DNA from: Promethearchaeota archaeon
Lineage (GTDB): Archaea > Asgardarchaeota > Lokiarchaeia > Sigyniarchaeales > SOKP01
NCBI GenBank assembly: GCA_016839745.1
Contig: JAEOTS010000004.1
Span: 1 to 64,000 of the forward strand
Direction of reading: 5' to 3'
DNA: 64,000 bases
Every line of letters begins with the position of its first letter. Positions within the stretch are counted from its first letter, which is position 1. The notes under the pieces are model-generated. The model made no database searches and was not told where the DNA came from. It was given only the letters and a program-made list of their open reading frames with translations. Positions 27,855 through 37,800 of the stretch are shown piece by piece. Both the position numbers and the translations under genes were made by a program.

Positions 27855-28142
27855 ATTTACTATCGGGGTTACATTTTAGTTCGCTTGAAAATCATCGGAA
27901 CACAGTGGAAGATCGTAGAGAAATTGAAGGACTTAAGACCGGAAGAACAACAAGATTGGAATATAACTTACGCATCACCTACATACGGGGGATGGGATTT
28001 AATTATCGAATGTGCATTTAATAATCTTGAAGATTTAGATAAAATTGTATCTTTCTGTCGGACTGATAATGATTTAAAAGAATGGATCGATGCTACTACG
28101 ACCCTAATTAGCACTAAAAAAAGTTTCAATCTCGAAAATTGA
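27855..28142 (+). CDS. Stand-alone Lrp/AsnC ligand-binding (RAM) domain protein, probable ATT start
   Basis: About 95 residues. From ATT 27855 the protein reads MYYRGYILVRLKIIG, giving the first beta strand of a RAM domain; helix 1 (WKIVEKLKDL), the ASPTYGGWDLIIEC strand and a C-terminal strand follow. A start at the first canonical codon, TTG 27885, would delete that first strand. GGGTG at 27842-27846 lies 8 bases before ATT. Such domains bind amino acids or partner with AsnC regulators; there is no DNA-binding part here. Confidence 0.68.
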   Translation: MYYRGYILVRLKIIGTQWKIVEKLKDLRPEEQQDWNITYASPTYGGWDLIIECAFNNLEDLDKIVSFCRTDNDLKEWIDATTTLISTKKSFNLEN

Positions 28143-28148
28143 TTCCCC

Positions 28149-29147
28149 TTAAATCAGATTATTTATAATTATTTCTGAAATATCTGACGAATATTCACCC
28201 GTTCTCCTTATGCTCTCAATAATAAATCCTATTTCCACGAGATATTCCGAATTTGGGTTAATTTTAATGGCATTACAAGCATCTGTTAATTTTTTTATGG
28301 ATTCAATATTTTCGTTTGCTAAATTTAAGTCTTTTTGTAGCCACGCATCTAAGCTCTTGTTGAGTAATTCAAGAGAAATTTCGCTAGCTTTCATAATGTT
28401 TTCGTATAATTTCTTATCTATTTTTTGATAATCTATCAAGATTACATTTTTAGCGATTTTAACAGCGTGATCGCCTATTCGTTCTAAAAACCTGCTAATA
28501 AATTTAAAATTACTAGCATCTTCTAAAGTAATACCTAACTTTTGACATAAAATAATATCTCGCAACACTATGTGAGCCTGGCGCTCAACTAACCAATTTA
28601 ATCTGTCTATTTCATCGTCAATCTCTATTACTTTTTCCGCAAGCATTTTATCTCCCGTCTCAAGGGCTTTCAATGCATCTTCATGCATACTATTAGCAAT
28701 AATATACATTCTTCTTATTGTTTTTTCAAAAGGCATTTCTGTGGGGTCTACTAAATCTTTTATTTTAATGGTATTTTCTGATTCCTCTTCGATTTCTGTA
28801 CCTATAGTGATATCTCGAAACGCTCTAACAGTATGCTTAATATCTGAGATAAATTTTCGACTAGAAGTCACTTCTATTATATTGTACCCCATGATATAAG
28901 CTCCTATTAACAGTCTGAATAAAAAATCAGAATCCTTAATTTCGTCAACATCAAACTTCTTCTCTATAATCTGTTTTTCTGAACTCATGTATGGAGTAAT
29001 TAATAAATTGCCATCGGGTTGTGAGAGTACTCCAATAGTATCTTTAGCTTTGATACCATGTTTCGTTATCCATTCTTTTGGTAAACTAATAATATATGAA
29101 GATCCTCCTGTTTGTTGCACTTTTCTAGCTTCAATATTGAAAGACAT
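28149..29147 (-). CDS. AbrB-PhoU phosphate-uptake regulator family protein
   Basis: 332 residues. An N-terminal SpoVT/AbrB swapped-hairpin DNA-binding domain (VQQTGGSSYIISLPKEW, 9-25) is fused to a PhoU four-helix domain (about 120-330, with ISRFLERIGDHAVKIAKN). This fusion is typical of archaea, where it is thought to control phosphate transport. No pst genes are in the window. It ends 6 bp from the RAM gene's stop, converging. A TATA-like stretch lies at about 29170-29185 upstream. Confidence 0.88.
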   Translation of the reverse strand: MSFNIEARKVQQTGGSSYIISLPKEWITKHGIKAKDTIGVLSQPDGNLLITPYMSSEKQIIEKKFDVDEIKDSDFLFRLLIGAYIMGYNIIEVTSSRKFISDIKHTVRAFRDITIGTEIEEESENTIKIKDLVDPTEMPFEKTIRRMYIIANSMHEDALKALETGDKMLAEKVIEIDDEIDRLNWLVERQAHIVLRDIILCQKLGITLEDASNFKFISRFLERIGDHAVKIAKNVILIDYQKIDKKLYENIMKASEISLELLNKSLDAWLQKDLNLANENIESIKKLTDACNAIKINPNSEYLVEIGFIIESIRRTGEYSSDISEIIINNLI

Positions 29148-29388
29148 AAGTTTTTCTACTCATTTTTCATCTATATATAATATAATACTAACAAACTACA
29201 TTAAAAACACTTTACTTATACTTAATAAAAGCAATACAAAAAACAAAAATCTTACCTATATATTCTATATAGATATTTAAGATGACATATTACTTTTTTA
29301 AAACCCCTTAAAGCCGAGATTTATACAGATAATTCTGAGATTCCGGACGATCCTTTAGAATTTGTATAATAGTTCTTTGGACTTAGAT

Positions 29389-30996
29389 TTAAAAATTATA
29401 AAATTCATTATATTTCTCCAAAGATTCTAAAAAAGGACGAACCGATTCCGAGATAATGGGACTTGGCCTGTAAAAATTACTAACATCGAAAGCCCTTAAG
29501 GCTTTTAAGTTAGCAACGCATTCAGGAATTTTTTCAATGTAGTTGTTGGGAAACCTAATTACTTCAAGTTGGTCAAGTGAGCATAAAAGTTTTGGAAACA
29601 GCGTTAAATAAGTTGTGTCTGTATGGTGAATATGAAGTTCGATTACACGGCGGTCTCTATTAATCTTGTAATGAAACATCCAGTGCATATCATCTTGATT
29701 CTCGTCAAGGTTAGTGTAGATTTCAGTCTGGATCAAGTCTCTCTTTAATAGAATGCTAAACTGAGCTATTATCCTGGCGTCTTGCAGAACTACTCCTTGA
29801 TTCAAGTAATGATCAATCTTATCAGATGTATCCCATGGATTAACATAATCAGATTGAATTTTCTCTTGATAATCTTTAATACTATAAGGAGAAAGCTCAT
29901 GATCTGGAAAATGAGGATTTGGTTTAATATTGTAAATATTATCTACCACTGGATTCTCCATACTACCTATCTGTGATTTAATAATTGTTAGATTCGAATT
30001 TGAATTAAAATCAGATAGCATTACACAGTATGATATATCTAAGTTTACGAGATTTATTAATTTTTTAATTGAATCAGGGAGCTTTTCCAAATTCTTGCAA
30101 GCATATAGATCAAGTCTTCTAAGATTTTTTAAATTTCCTATACTACTCGGAAGAGAAACCAGCTCTCGGCAACCTTTTAAAGTGATAGTATTAAGGTTTA
30201 TCATTGTTCCAATACTGTCTGGTAGCTCAACTAAGGAATAACAGTAACTTAAATCAAGACATGTAATTAAAAATAGTTTAGAAATACTTTCTGGTATTGA
30301 GGTTATACGACTACATCCGTTAAAATTTAAACCATTAAGTGTTTGCAAGTTTCCAATGTCTTTTGGTAAACCTTCGAGTAAATTACATGACTTTAAACAT
30401 AAAATTCTAAGGTTCGGTAAATCTATTATACTTTCAGGTAGTTTTTTTAAAGATCGACAATTTTCTAAATCCAATACTTGTAGAGATGTTAAATCTCCTA
30501 AATGTGGAGGTAGTGAAGTTAAAGTTTGGCAATTTCGTAGTGTTAAACTTTTTAAATTCTTTAGATTCACCAATGTAGAAGGTAAATCTTTAATGGAGAA
30601 GCAATCTGTAAGATTCAAGTGCTCCAGATTTTTTAAGAAACCTAACTCAACTGGTAAAGTATTCAAGGATCTACAACCTGTACAGTCCAACATGTTCAAA
30701 TTCTTTAGGTTACCAATACTTCTTGGTATTGAGGTTAATTCTCGACAATCAATAAGTCTTAAATCCTTCAAATGCTCTAATCCTCCAATACTTTTAGGTA
30801 ATTCAAGTAAAGGCTTACTCAAAGCACCATGTAGTGTACTAATAATTAAAGAAGAAACACAGTCATTTTCGAAAATAAAGCCAAAATTTTGTTCACTTAT
30901 ATTTTGGAAACTCTTAATTTCATTTAACTCCTGCAATTCCCCACCAAAAGCACACTCAATATCATTGAGAATTAACTTATCTTTCGATTGTTTCAT
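29389..30996 (-). CDS. Leucine-rich-repeat protein with plant-NLR-like repeats
   Basis: 535 residues, no signal peptide. About ten 24-residue repeats of the form LxxLxLxxCxxLxxLPxxIGxLxN cover residues ~65-320, for example LNMLDCTGCRSLNTLPVELG. A spacer of about 130 residues and one or two final LRRs (about 460-510) follow. The C-x2-L spacing closely resembles the LRR type of plant TIR-NBS-LRR receptors. No NBS or TIR part is present, so it is a binding surface only. The partner is unknown. Confidence 0.85.
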   Translation of the reverse strand: MKQSKDKLILNDIECAFGGELQELNEIKSFQNISEQNFGFIFENDCVSSLIISTLHGALSKPLLELPKSIGGLEHLKDLRLIDCRELTSIPRSIGNLKNLNMLDCTGCRSLNTLPVELGFLKNLEHLNLTDCFSIKDLPSTLVNLKNLKSLTLRNCQTLTSLPPHLGDLTSLQVLDLENCRSLKKLPESIIDLPNLRILCLKSCNLLEGLPKDIGNLQTLNGLNFNGCSRITSIPESISKLFLITCLDLSYCYSLVELPDSIGTMINLNTITLKGCRELVSLPSSIGNLKNLRRLDLYACKNLEKLPDSIKKLINLVNLDISYCVMLSDFNSNSNLTIIKSQIGSMENPVVDNIYNIKPNPHFPDHELSPYSIKDYQEKIQSDYVNPWDTSDKIDHYLNQGVVLQDARIIAQFSILLKRDLIQTEIYTNLDENQDDMHWMFHYKINRDRRVIELHIHHTDTTYLTLFPKLLCSLDQLEVIRFPNNYIEKIPECVANLKALRAFDVSNFYRPSPIISESVRPFLESLEKYNEFYNF

Positions 30997-31111
30997 AAGC
31001 TCTTCCTTCAGCTAAAAAACCACCTTCAAGCAATGCCTTATTAAATATAGAAACAATAAACATTTTTAAACTTAAGGAGTCCAAATCTATATATAAAAAT
31101 AAAAAATAACT

Positions 31112-32338
31112 TTAAGCAGGAATGGGAACTCTACCAACCCCTGGAATTATCGCAGGAAGACCTTTCTTAAGCCTTTCAATCATTGATATTATGCCTAGAG
31201 CCAATAAAGAACTCATAACTCCCGCTATGCCGAAAAATGCCGTCATCTGTTTCTGTCCAGTTTCAGTCGGGATATCAGCAGGAATACCCACCCCGACATC
31301 AGACATAGGACCATCTTCTCCAGTCGTTCCCTCACAACCATCACCTTTATATCCAGTGTTTATTAAATAGTTCATCGCGGCAGCTGAATAATATATAGCA
31401 GTATTCAAATTGTGTTCCAATGTATCGAAATATCTGTCCACATCGCCGAACATTGGTCTATTAAGAGCTGTCCAACTTTCAACCAATTGAGTATTACTAG
31501 GCCAAAACTCATCTTTATGATTGTATAACCATGTTCCATCTTCGTATGTAGAGGCAGTAAAAGACATCAAATAGGAATTACCCCACCTTGTATCCAATCC
31601 TGCCCTGTACACAGCCTCTCGAGGTTCATTTATATCTGAAGCGTCAAAATATAAACGAGCTTCGTTTATACTAAAAAAATCCAATCCGGTACGCACGACC
31701 GATTTTGTAAGGAAATGCATCCTATTTAATAATCCCTGATCTGAAACATAGTTATCAAGATGAGGATAATATGTGGCATCGGAAATGAGATGTACCATTG
31801 CACCGAAGTAATAAGCGATTGCTTTATGATCCCTACCATTCAAACTATTGTCAATATATGGTATCAAACGATCTATTTCCCTCTGCAAACCACCATGTCG
31901 TACTAACTCTTTACCATTCCAGTCATGCATCATATGATTTGTCCCTAAAATGTCATTTCTAACTACACCGCAATCAGTAAACAAACTAACTTTATACTGA
32001 TACTTCGTATCGGGAATTTCCGACCCCACCAAATACCAATACTTCAAAGAATCAACATTATTAAACAAATCTTTTACAAACTCATGACTGGACCTTTCTT
32101 CATAAAGTATTTCAAGAGCTGCTTCCGCTAACCAATCATGGGTAGTGTAGTGAAGGTGTCCTCCACTAATATAGTCTGAACCAAAAGCTGCAGGCGTTAT
32201 AGCATTAGAACCGCCCTTACCCGGGGGAGTATTCCTCCATGCTACAGCAACAGGAGTATAACGCATTGCACACGAAAATAAAGACAAACCCAGGAGAACC
32301 AAAATTAAATAGACAAAGTTAATTTTCCTCATTCTCAA
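31112..32338 (-). CDS. Secreted zinc-dependent phospholipase C-like protein with C-terminal membrane anchor
   Basis: 408 residues with an N-terminal hydrophobic signal (about 8-25, ending LFSCAMRY). The zinc site pattern is that of phospholipase C/S1-P1-nuclease-like proteins: HYTTHDWLAEAAL and GAMVHLISDATYYPH. Near the C-terminus (about 365-390) a single membrane helix is followed by a basic tail and IIPGVGRVPIPA. The enzyme domain would face outside. It opens the surface-protein region 31.1-46.1 kb. Confidence 0.78.
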   Translation of the reverse strand: MRMRKINFVYLILVLLGLSLFSCAMRYTPVAVAWRNTPPGKGGSNAITPAAFGSDYISGGHLHYTTHDWLAEAALEILYEERSSHEFVKDLFNNVDSLKYWYLVGSEIPDTKYQYKVSLFTDCGVVRNDILGTNHMMHDWNGKELVRHGGLQREIDRLIPYIDNSLNGRDHKAIAYYFGAMVHLISDATYYPHLDNYVSDQGLLNRMHFLTKSVVRTGLDFFSINEARLYFDASDINEPREAVYRAGLDTRWGNSYLMSFTASTYEDGTWLYNHKDEFWPSNTQLVESWTALNRPMFGDVDRYFDTLEHNLNTAIYYSAAAMNYLINTGYKGDGCEGTTGEDGPMSDVGVGIPADIPTETGQKQMTAFFGIAGVMSSLLALGIISMIERLKKGLPAIIPGVGRVPIPA

Positions 32339-32506
32339 AACCAGAGCTATTAATATTTAATTTATATAATAATAATGAGATATTTAAAGTTTCGGTTTGT
32401 ACACCTACAAACTGTTGAGTCTCGTAATATATATTGGAAAATGTTTAAATACTTTGAATGAATTTTAAGATTAGGATAACTACATAATTAAAATCGCCTT
32501 TGCAGA

Positions 32507-33079
32507 ATGAATATTTTAAATAAGATTAAAGAAATAGAAAAAAAAAAACTGATTAGTTACATTTTAATACTTGGAACAGTTTTATATGGTTTTATCACAT
32601 CGTTGCTTTATCTAACTGTTTCCTCATCGCTATATGATGTGCTTGGAAGTATAAGGGTGCCTGAAGATTATGTCTTGTTTGTACTCGATACCGAAAATCC
32701 AGAGTTTCGCATGTCTTACTCAATAAGCAACACAGGGATTTATGACTTAACTGAGTTTAATATAAAAATATCTGCAGATTTTATTTTTTACAAAAAAAAT
32801 AACAACTCTCAAATACAAGTAAGTGTGTTTTCCGAGAAGGAAAGATTGTCCATCCCTGGATTAACTATTGCTAAAAAAGAGTTTTATGCTGGAAAGGAGG
32901 CTTTTATTACCGGGGCGTTGGAAAATTATTTAGACACAGTTAATGACACTTTAACTACTCGATATTTATTTAGAATAGAAATATTTGGACATTATTTCCT
33001 GAATTTAATACCTTTTTCAATAACGATTAAAGATTTTGAATTAAATGACAGTTGCCCAATTTGTGGGGTGTTTAACTAA
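32507..33079 (+). CDS. Single-pass membrane protein with extracellular beta domain
   Basis: 190 residues. A basic cytoplasmic N-terminus, one membrane helix (about 17-40), then an outside domain rich in beta strands (FRMSYSISNTGIYDLTEFNIKIS), resembling an NEW3/CARDB-like fold by eye. CPICG near the C-terminus may bind metal or form a disulfide. Its stop codon overlaps the probable start of the next gene, so they are co-translated. Confidence 0.65.
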   Translation: MNILNKIKEIEKKKLISYILILGTVLYGFITSLLYLTVSSSLYDVLGSIRVPEDYVLFVLDTENPEFRMSYSISNTGIYDLTEFNIKISADFIFYKKNNNSQIQVSVFSEKERLSIPGLTIAKKEFYAGKEAFITGALENYLDTVNDTLTTRYLFRIEIFGHYFLNLIPFSITIKDFELNDSCPICGVFN

Positions 33080-33756
33080 TTAATTATAGAAAACTTAAAG
33101 CTCTATTCAATCTATTATTGGTTGTAGTAATAAGTGTGATGTTTTCTATTTTATTACCGATATTTATCGGTATTTCAAGTTTAGAAATTTCTAGTTTAAA
33201 TTTAGTTCATATTTTTCTGATGTTGATATTAGGCTTCATCATAACCTTAATAATATTTTTAAGACAACTTATATATGTTTCTGACATCTTTTACCTAAGT
33301 TTAATGATAATTCCCGAGCTTTTATATCTAGTTCAAATCATTATTTTGACGAATATGGATTATATACTAATACATAAAGAAAATCTTTCACTAATAATTG
33401 ATATACGAATTCTATATTTTAGCTTTATTGGACTCCCAATCTTAAATATTATTAGAAATACATTTAAATTTATAACACAATGTAAAGAAAGAAAGTGTAA
33501 GTTAATCGTTTTATCATCCGTTTATGATATTACTACCAGTAAAAAAAAGATTCCTCTCAAAAAACATATCTTAAATTCTTCTCAACTGGACATAGAATTA
33601 AAAAAAGCTGCTATTAAAAATTCTAAACAGATACTAGAAGATTTGAAAAAATCATCTTTAATAAAAAAATCCCAAAATAAATATACTATTACTGATTTAG
33701 GGTTAAATACTCTTTTTCATAAACAGACATTAAAAATTTTAAACAAAATTATGTAA
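33079..33756 (+). CDS. Membrane protein with C-terminal winged helix, probable ATT start
   Basis: About 225 residues from ATT 33079 (MNYRKLKALFNLL). The first ATG/GTG/TTG is TTG 33118 inside the first membrane helix, so it would remove the positively charged N-terminus. GGGGTG at 33065-33070 lies 8 bases before the ATT. There are four membrane segments (about 14-34, 40-60, 70-90, 110-130). A winged helix (about 150-225; IKNSKQILEDLKKSSLIKKSQNKYTITDLG) follows. It is probably a membrane-anchored regulator. The start overlaps the TAA of the previous gene by one base. Confidence 0.68.
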   Translation: MNYRKLKALFNLLLVVVISVMFSILLPIFIGISSLEISSLNLVHIFLMLILGFIITLIIFLRQLIYVSDIFYLSLMIIPELLYLVQIIILTNMDYILIHKENLSLIIDIRILYFSFIGLPILNIIRNTFKFITQCKERKCKLIVLSSVYDITTSKKKIPLKKHILNSSQLDIELKKAAIKNSKQILEDLKKSSLIKKSQNKYTITDLGLNTLFHKQTLKILNKIM

Positions 33757-33780
33757 TTTTAAGGTTGGAGTAAAGAATAA

Positions 33781-34500
33781 ATGAATTTAAAAGCACCCAT
33801 TGAAAGCAAAGACAATTTCTTGAAAAAGCAAGGTTTTCCAGATTTCAAAAGCATTCGTAAAGAAGATTTTGATATCAAATCAAATAAACAATTAATTGGA
33901 TTTATTACAACTAATAATTGGACAGGTAACGGGACTTATGAGAATCCTTTTGTTGTTTTAGATCATGTCTTTGATGACTTCAATATCTTAGGAGTAAATA
34001 ATTATGTGGTATTCAGAAATTGTATTTTTAATATAGTGAATCTCCAAAAATGTAAAAATCTCAAATTTTATAACTGTAAATTTAATAATTTTAATTTAAT
34101 CGTGTGTTCTAACATCAAGATTAACTTATCTCATATCTCAATGTTAAATATGAGGGGTTTGAAGCGCTCTCAATTTATAGAGTGTAAAATAGATTCGGTT
34201 TTTAATGATTTTAGCAAAGCAAATTCTTTTGAGAATTGTGAGTTGGACCAACAGAATAAAGATAATATTAAAAAGAATATACTTGAGAAAACAGACATAA
34301 AATCGATAAGTGTAATTATTCCTTTTACTTTATTACCTGCGATCCCGCTTATCTTATACTTATATTATATTCCGTTTACGCCTCTCTTACTGCCTTTATA
34401 TATAATACTTTTAAGCGGTGTTTCTATTATCTTACTAGCATGTTCAGTGATATGGTATAAATTCTATAATGCAGAGAAACAACCAAATAAAATAATATAA
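33781..34500 (+). CDS. Beta-helix-like protein with two C-terminal membrane helices
   Basis: 239 residues. The middle (about 60-165) has short strand repeats (FRNCIFNIVNLQKC, FYNCKFNNFNLIVC, FENCEL), the pattern of a small right-handed beta helix. Two strongly hydrophobic helices (about 178-200 and 203-225) end the protein. It follows the winged-helix membrane protein by 24 bp and probably forms an operon with the two preceding genes. No catalytic motif is visible. Confidence 0.65.
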   Translation: MNLKAPIESKDNFLKKQGFPDFKSIRKEDFDIKSNKQLIGFITTNNWTGNGTYENPFVVLDHVFDDFNILGVNNYVVFRNCIFNIVNLQKCKNLKFYNCKFNNFNLIVCSNIKINLSHISMLNMRGLKRSQFIECKIDSVFNDFSKANSFENCELDQQNKDNIKKNILEKTDIKSISVIIPFTLLPAIPLILYLYYIPFTPLLLPLYIILLSGVSIILLACSVIWYKFYNAEKQPNKII

Positions 34501-34522
34501 ATTATAAAAAAAAAAAGAAATT

Positions 34523-34843
34523 TTATGAGATAGAAGCAAGAAGCTTTGCCTTACGTAGGACTGTTATCTCGTTTTGAGTTAAAATTTCTTGAAAACTAGA
34601 TTGCGTTATCCTATAACCGTTTTCTGTCAAAAAGATTCTCTTTCTCTTATCGATTGGTACTCTTTTGATAAAACCTTCAGACTCCAACTCGATTAACATA
34701 GTCGAGGTATAACTCTTCTTGATACCAAGTTCCTCTTGAATGTTATGAGAAAAAATTTCAATATTACTCCGATAAAATTTCCTTAAATAAATTAAGATTT
34801 TTTGTTTATTACTAAAAAAATCAGTATATTGATTGATAGCCAT
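34523..34843 (-). CDS. Small MarR/PadR-like winged-helix protein
   Basis: 106 residues: a helix-turn-helix (NIQEELGIKKSYTSTMLIELESEGF, about 34-58) and a basic wing (RVPIDKRKRIFLTENG). A helical tail follows that could dimerise. It starts 16 bp after the stop of the 11-kb surface-protein gene and is probably on the same mRNA, so it may regulate that gene. Confidence 0.78.
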   Translation of the reverse strand: MAINQYTDFFSNKQKILIYLRKFYRSNIEIFSHNIQEELGIKKSYTSTMLIELESEGFIKRVPIDKRKRIFLTENGYRITQSSFQEILTQNEITVLRKAKLLASIS

Positions 34844-34859
34844 TCTTTTTACCTCTATT

Positions 34860-37800
34860 CTATATGAAATCTGCTAATATGAAACCTGCTACAGCACCAG
34901 CAAAAAGCGTCATCCAATAGATCCGCATTGTCCTGATTATTACCTTTTGAGCACTGGAACCGGGATGAAGATGCCTCTGTGCTGATAATGCGAAGGATAC
35001 GACCGCGCTTGACACAATGGTACTTAAGAAAACTGGAAACAAAAGAAGAATATCCGAAATCCCATTAAGTAGAATATATCCCGTTGTTTGTCCAATAGCA
35101 TGCAGAAAATTGCCTGAAACTAAGATTACAGCTTGTAATACCACGAAAACTTCGATGTTACGTCTAAAAACACTTAAAAGTTTATCGAGCTTTATACCAA
35201 CCTTGTAAAACTTACTAAATGAAGTTAATTCCATGAGTCCAACCAAGATGAAGTTAATTAATAAACTCATTGCGAATCCTATAAGCCCTCCTTTATTACC
35301 CGTTGCAACTAAACCGCCAATAGTTAATGCTATTGATAATATTACAGACACAAGACTAATTATACTCCCTACTATTGCAATCGTATCAGCGTGTGCCTTA
35401 GAAGCCATCGAACTTATAATTGTAGCGACAAACAGACCTAAAGTTAATGTCCCTGTTACAAAGAACCCAATATTTCTAAAAATATCGGCATAATCATAAA
35501 AAGCTGAGTCTTCTATAGTAAATTCCTTAATATAGTCCGAAACTAATAAAATACCAGAATCAATTGAATAAGGATCTTCATCGTATTCAAACTCAAAATC
35601 CACTTGCCAAGTACCAGTAGAAAGAGTTTTACAATCGACTTTGAAGTAGTAATTTTTAGTTTTTCCATCAGTTGAAGAACGATAATGAAGCATATCAAAC
35701 TCTTCGGTTGTCTCCCCCTGAGAAAAAATAATAACAGGTTTGCTCGATAATCCATAATTGCTATAATCTGATACCTCCACAATATATACAACTTCAACAT
35801 CTCTTGAAATAATTGAACCCTCTCCATATGTACAGTAGGAATTTACCCCAAAGTTGAGTGTGTCCTGAGACACAGATTTAACATAAGGACCCTCAAAATG
35901 GGTTAGATGATCAGGATCTTCATCATCAGAACTTAAAGTAGATATTATCTCACCTGTACTTGACTCAGCCTCAAAATAATATTTAAATGCTCCAATTGTA
36001 TCATCGTCGTAATTTAGATTATCAAAATTAATGTCTACATAGTATTCTACGGGATCGTCATAATCAGGAGAACTTTCGACTTCAGACATTTCGAATTTTT
36101 GAATTCCAACCGTTTTTGATACTCCGGTTCCTATTGATATCTGCGATGGAACTAAACAGAGATTTATCTCAACAGGGGCGTTTCCGTCTACCGTATTCCA
36201 CCAAGTAACATAGAACCTAAAATCGTCTGTGATCCAACCATTTAAATTTGAGTAGTCGTTAGTATCGTCACTAGTAACACGATGACCCATAAGATAAGTT
36301 GGACCTTCTGATGTGTCTGGTCCAACGAAATAGTCATTGATAGGTTGAGTAACTATCTCAGCAGTGTCTTTATCTTTTGTAGAGAAATAATAGTGCCATA
36401 AACCTTCGTCGTAACTTGATAAGTCCACAGTTTTCGTAAAATTTACTCCGGCAAGAATGGAATAATCAGGGTCTTCTGATTCGACCATATCGTAAGAATT
36501 GAGAGCATTGCCGCTTGAATCAATAAGATGCAGTTTAACTCCATATGATATATCGGGAGCCTTATGGTTTGGATCGTAATAATTTGTCCAAAACTCATAC
36601 GATCCAGCTCCCTTATCGATAAAACCGCAATGGAGAGTCGGAGGGGTATCCTCCGTCGCTGGAAGAGTTGGAACAGTATTTTGCCCTGTACTTTCTAAAG
36701 TCTCGCCAGATAATATGTCCTGACTCTGTTCATACACCACCGTATCACCAGAAATACTCTTATCTACAACCCAAGGAACATAGAGGTCAAAAAACTCCCA
36801 ATACATCCATTCGATCCAGTATTCTGTCCTAATCTTGTTGTTTGGGGAACTCAATTCGATATAACCTGCAAGATGATTCTTCCCATACTCTAATGGAAAA
36901 GAAATACCAAAAGAGGATTCAATATCTCCCAAAAAGCTAAATGCCAAAAATGATACACCAATAGTTAAAACTGTTATAGTAATAAACAGAAATTCTATTG
37001 CCAACATTATCCAAAATAATACATACAACGCAGCTCGAGCAATTAGCCACAATAGGTCTCCCAGCGCAGTTAATATAGCCATGAAAATGTTAGCGGCAAA
37101 ATTAACTAAGTACTGATAAAATGTTCCGCGAGTCATAGCCATTTGGGCGTGAAGCATGATATACAGAATAGGGTTAATTAAGCACATTAACCAAAGGAGC
37201 ATATCTGTAATACCACCCTCTGGTTCTGGCTCGTCCCCCATCGCCGAACTTGTATACGTATTGAACCATGGAATGTAGCCAAGAACGGAATATGGCAAGC
37301 CCATTTCAGATGCCATAGTGCCGTTAATTTTGGTGCTCACGTAGTCGTGAATCTTCTCGTATATAGTATTGTTACTTTCGTCTAAAGTATCGTTTACGCA
37401 ACCCCATAAGATTAATTCTAATACATCCATCGCATCTTCTGGAGAAATACCGAGTCGGGTGAATAAGAAATCGACGTCTGAATTCGCTGTATCTGGGTTC
37501 CCGTCTCTTGCAATTGCGGTGAACTCGAACACGTGCTCATCGGGGTGATAGAGCGGTGTTAGGTCGAGAGTGTCGTTTTCCACGTACCCGTTTAGCTTCG
37601 TGTGAGTAAAAAGCTCGGTAGGCACGACGATTACGTTCATTCCGTGCTCGAATGGAGTTCCTTCTACTGAGTAAGTCAGACCATTATCGCCAATATCGTA
37701 ATTAGCATCCCAAGAATATCCGAAAGCGTCAAAATAGGAGTAAAAAGGGTCACCCGTCGTTGCTATTTTCAGCTTATTAATAGAATCTTCGTCGTTATAA

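Noticed and set aside
30356-31015. 219-codon open frame on the plus strand
   Set aside because: It lies opposite the LRR gene, is full of Lys/Phe/Ser and mirrors the repeat periodicity. It is an antisense shadow of the repeats.
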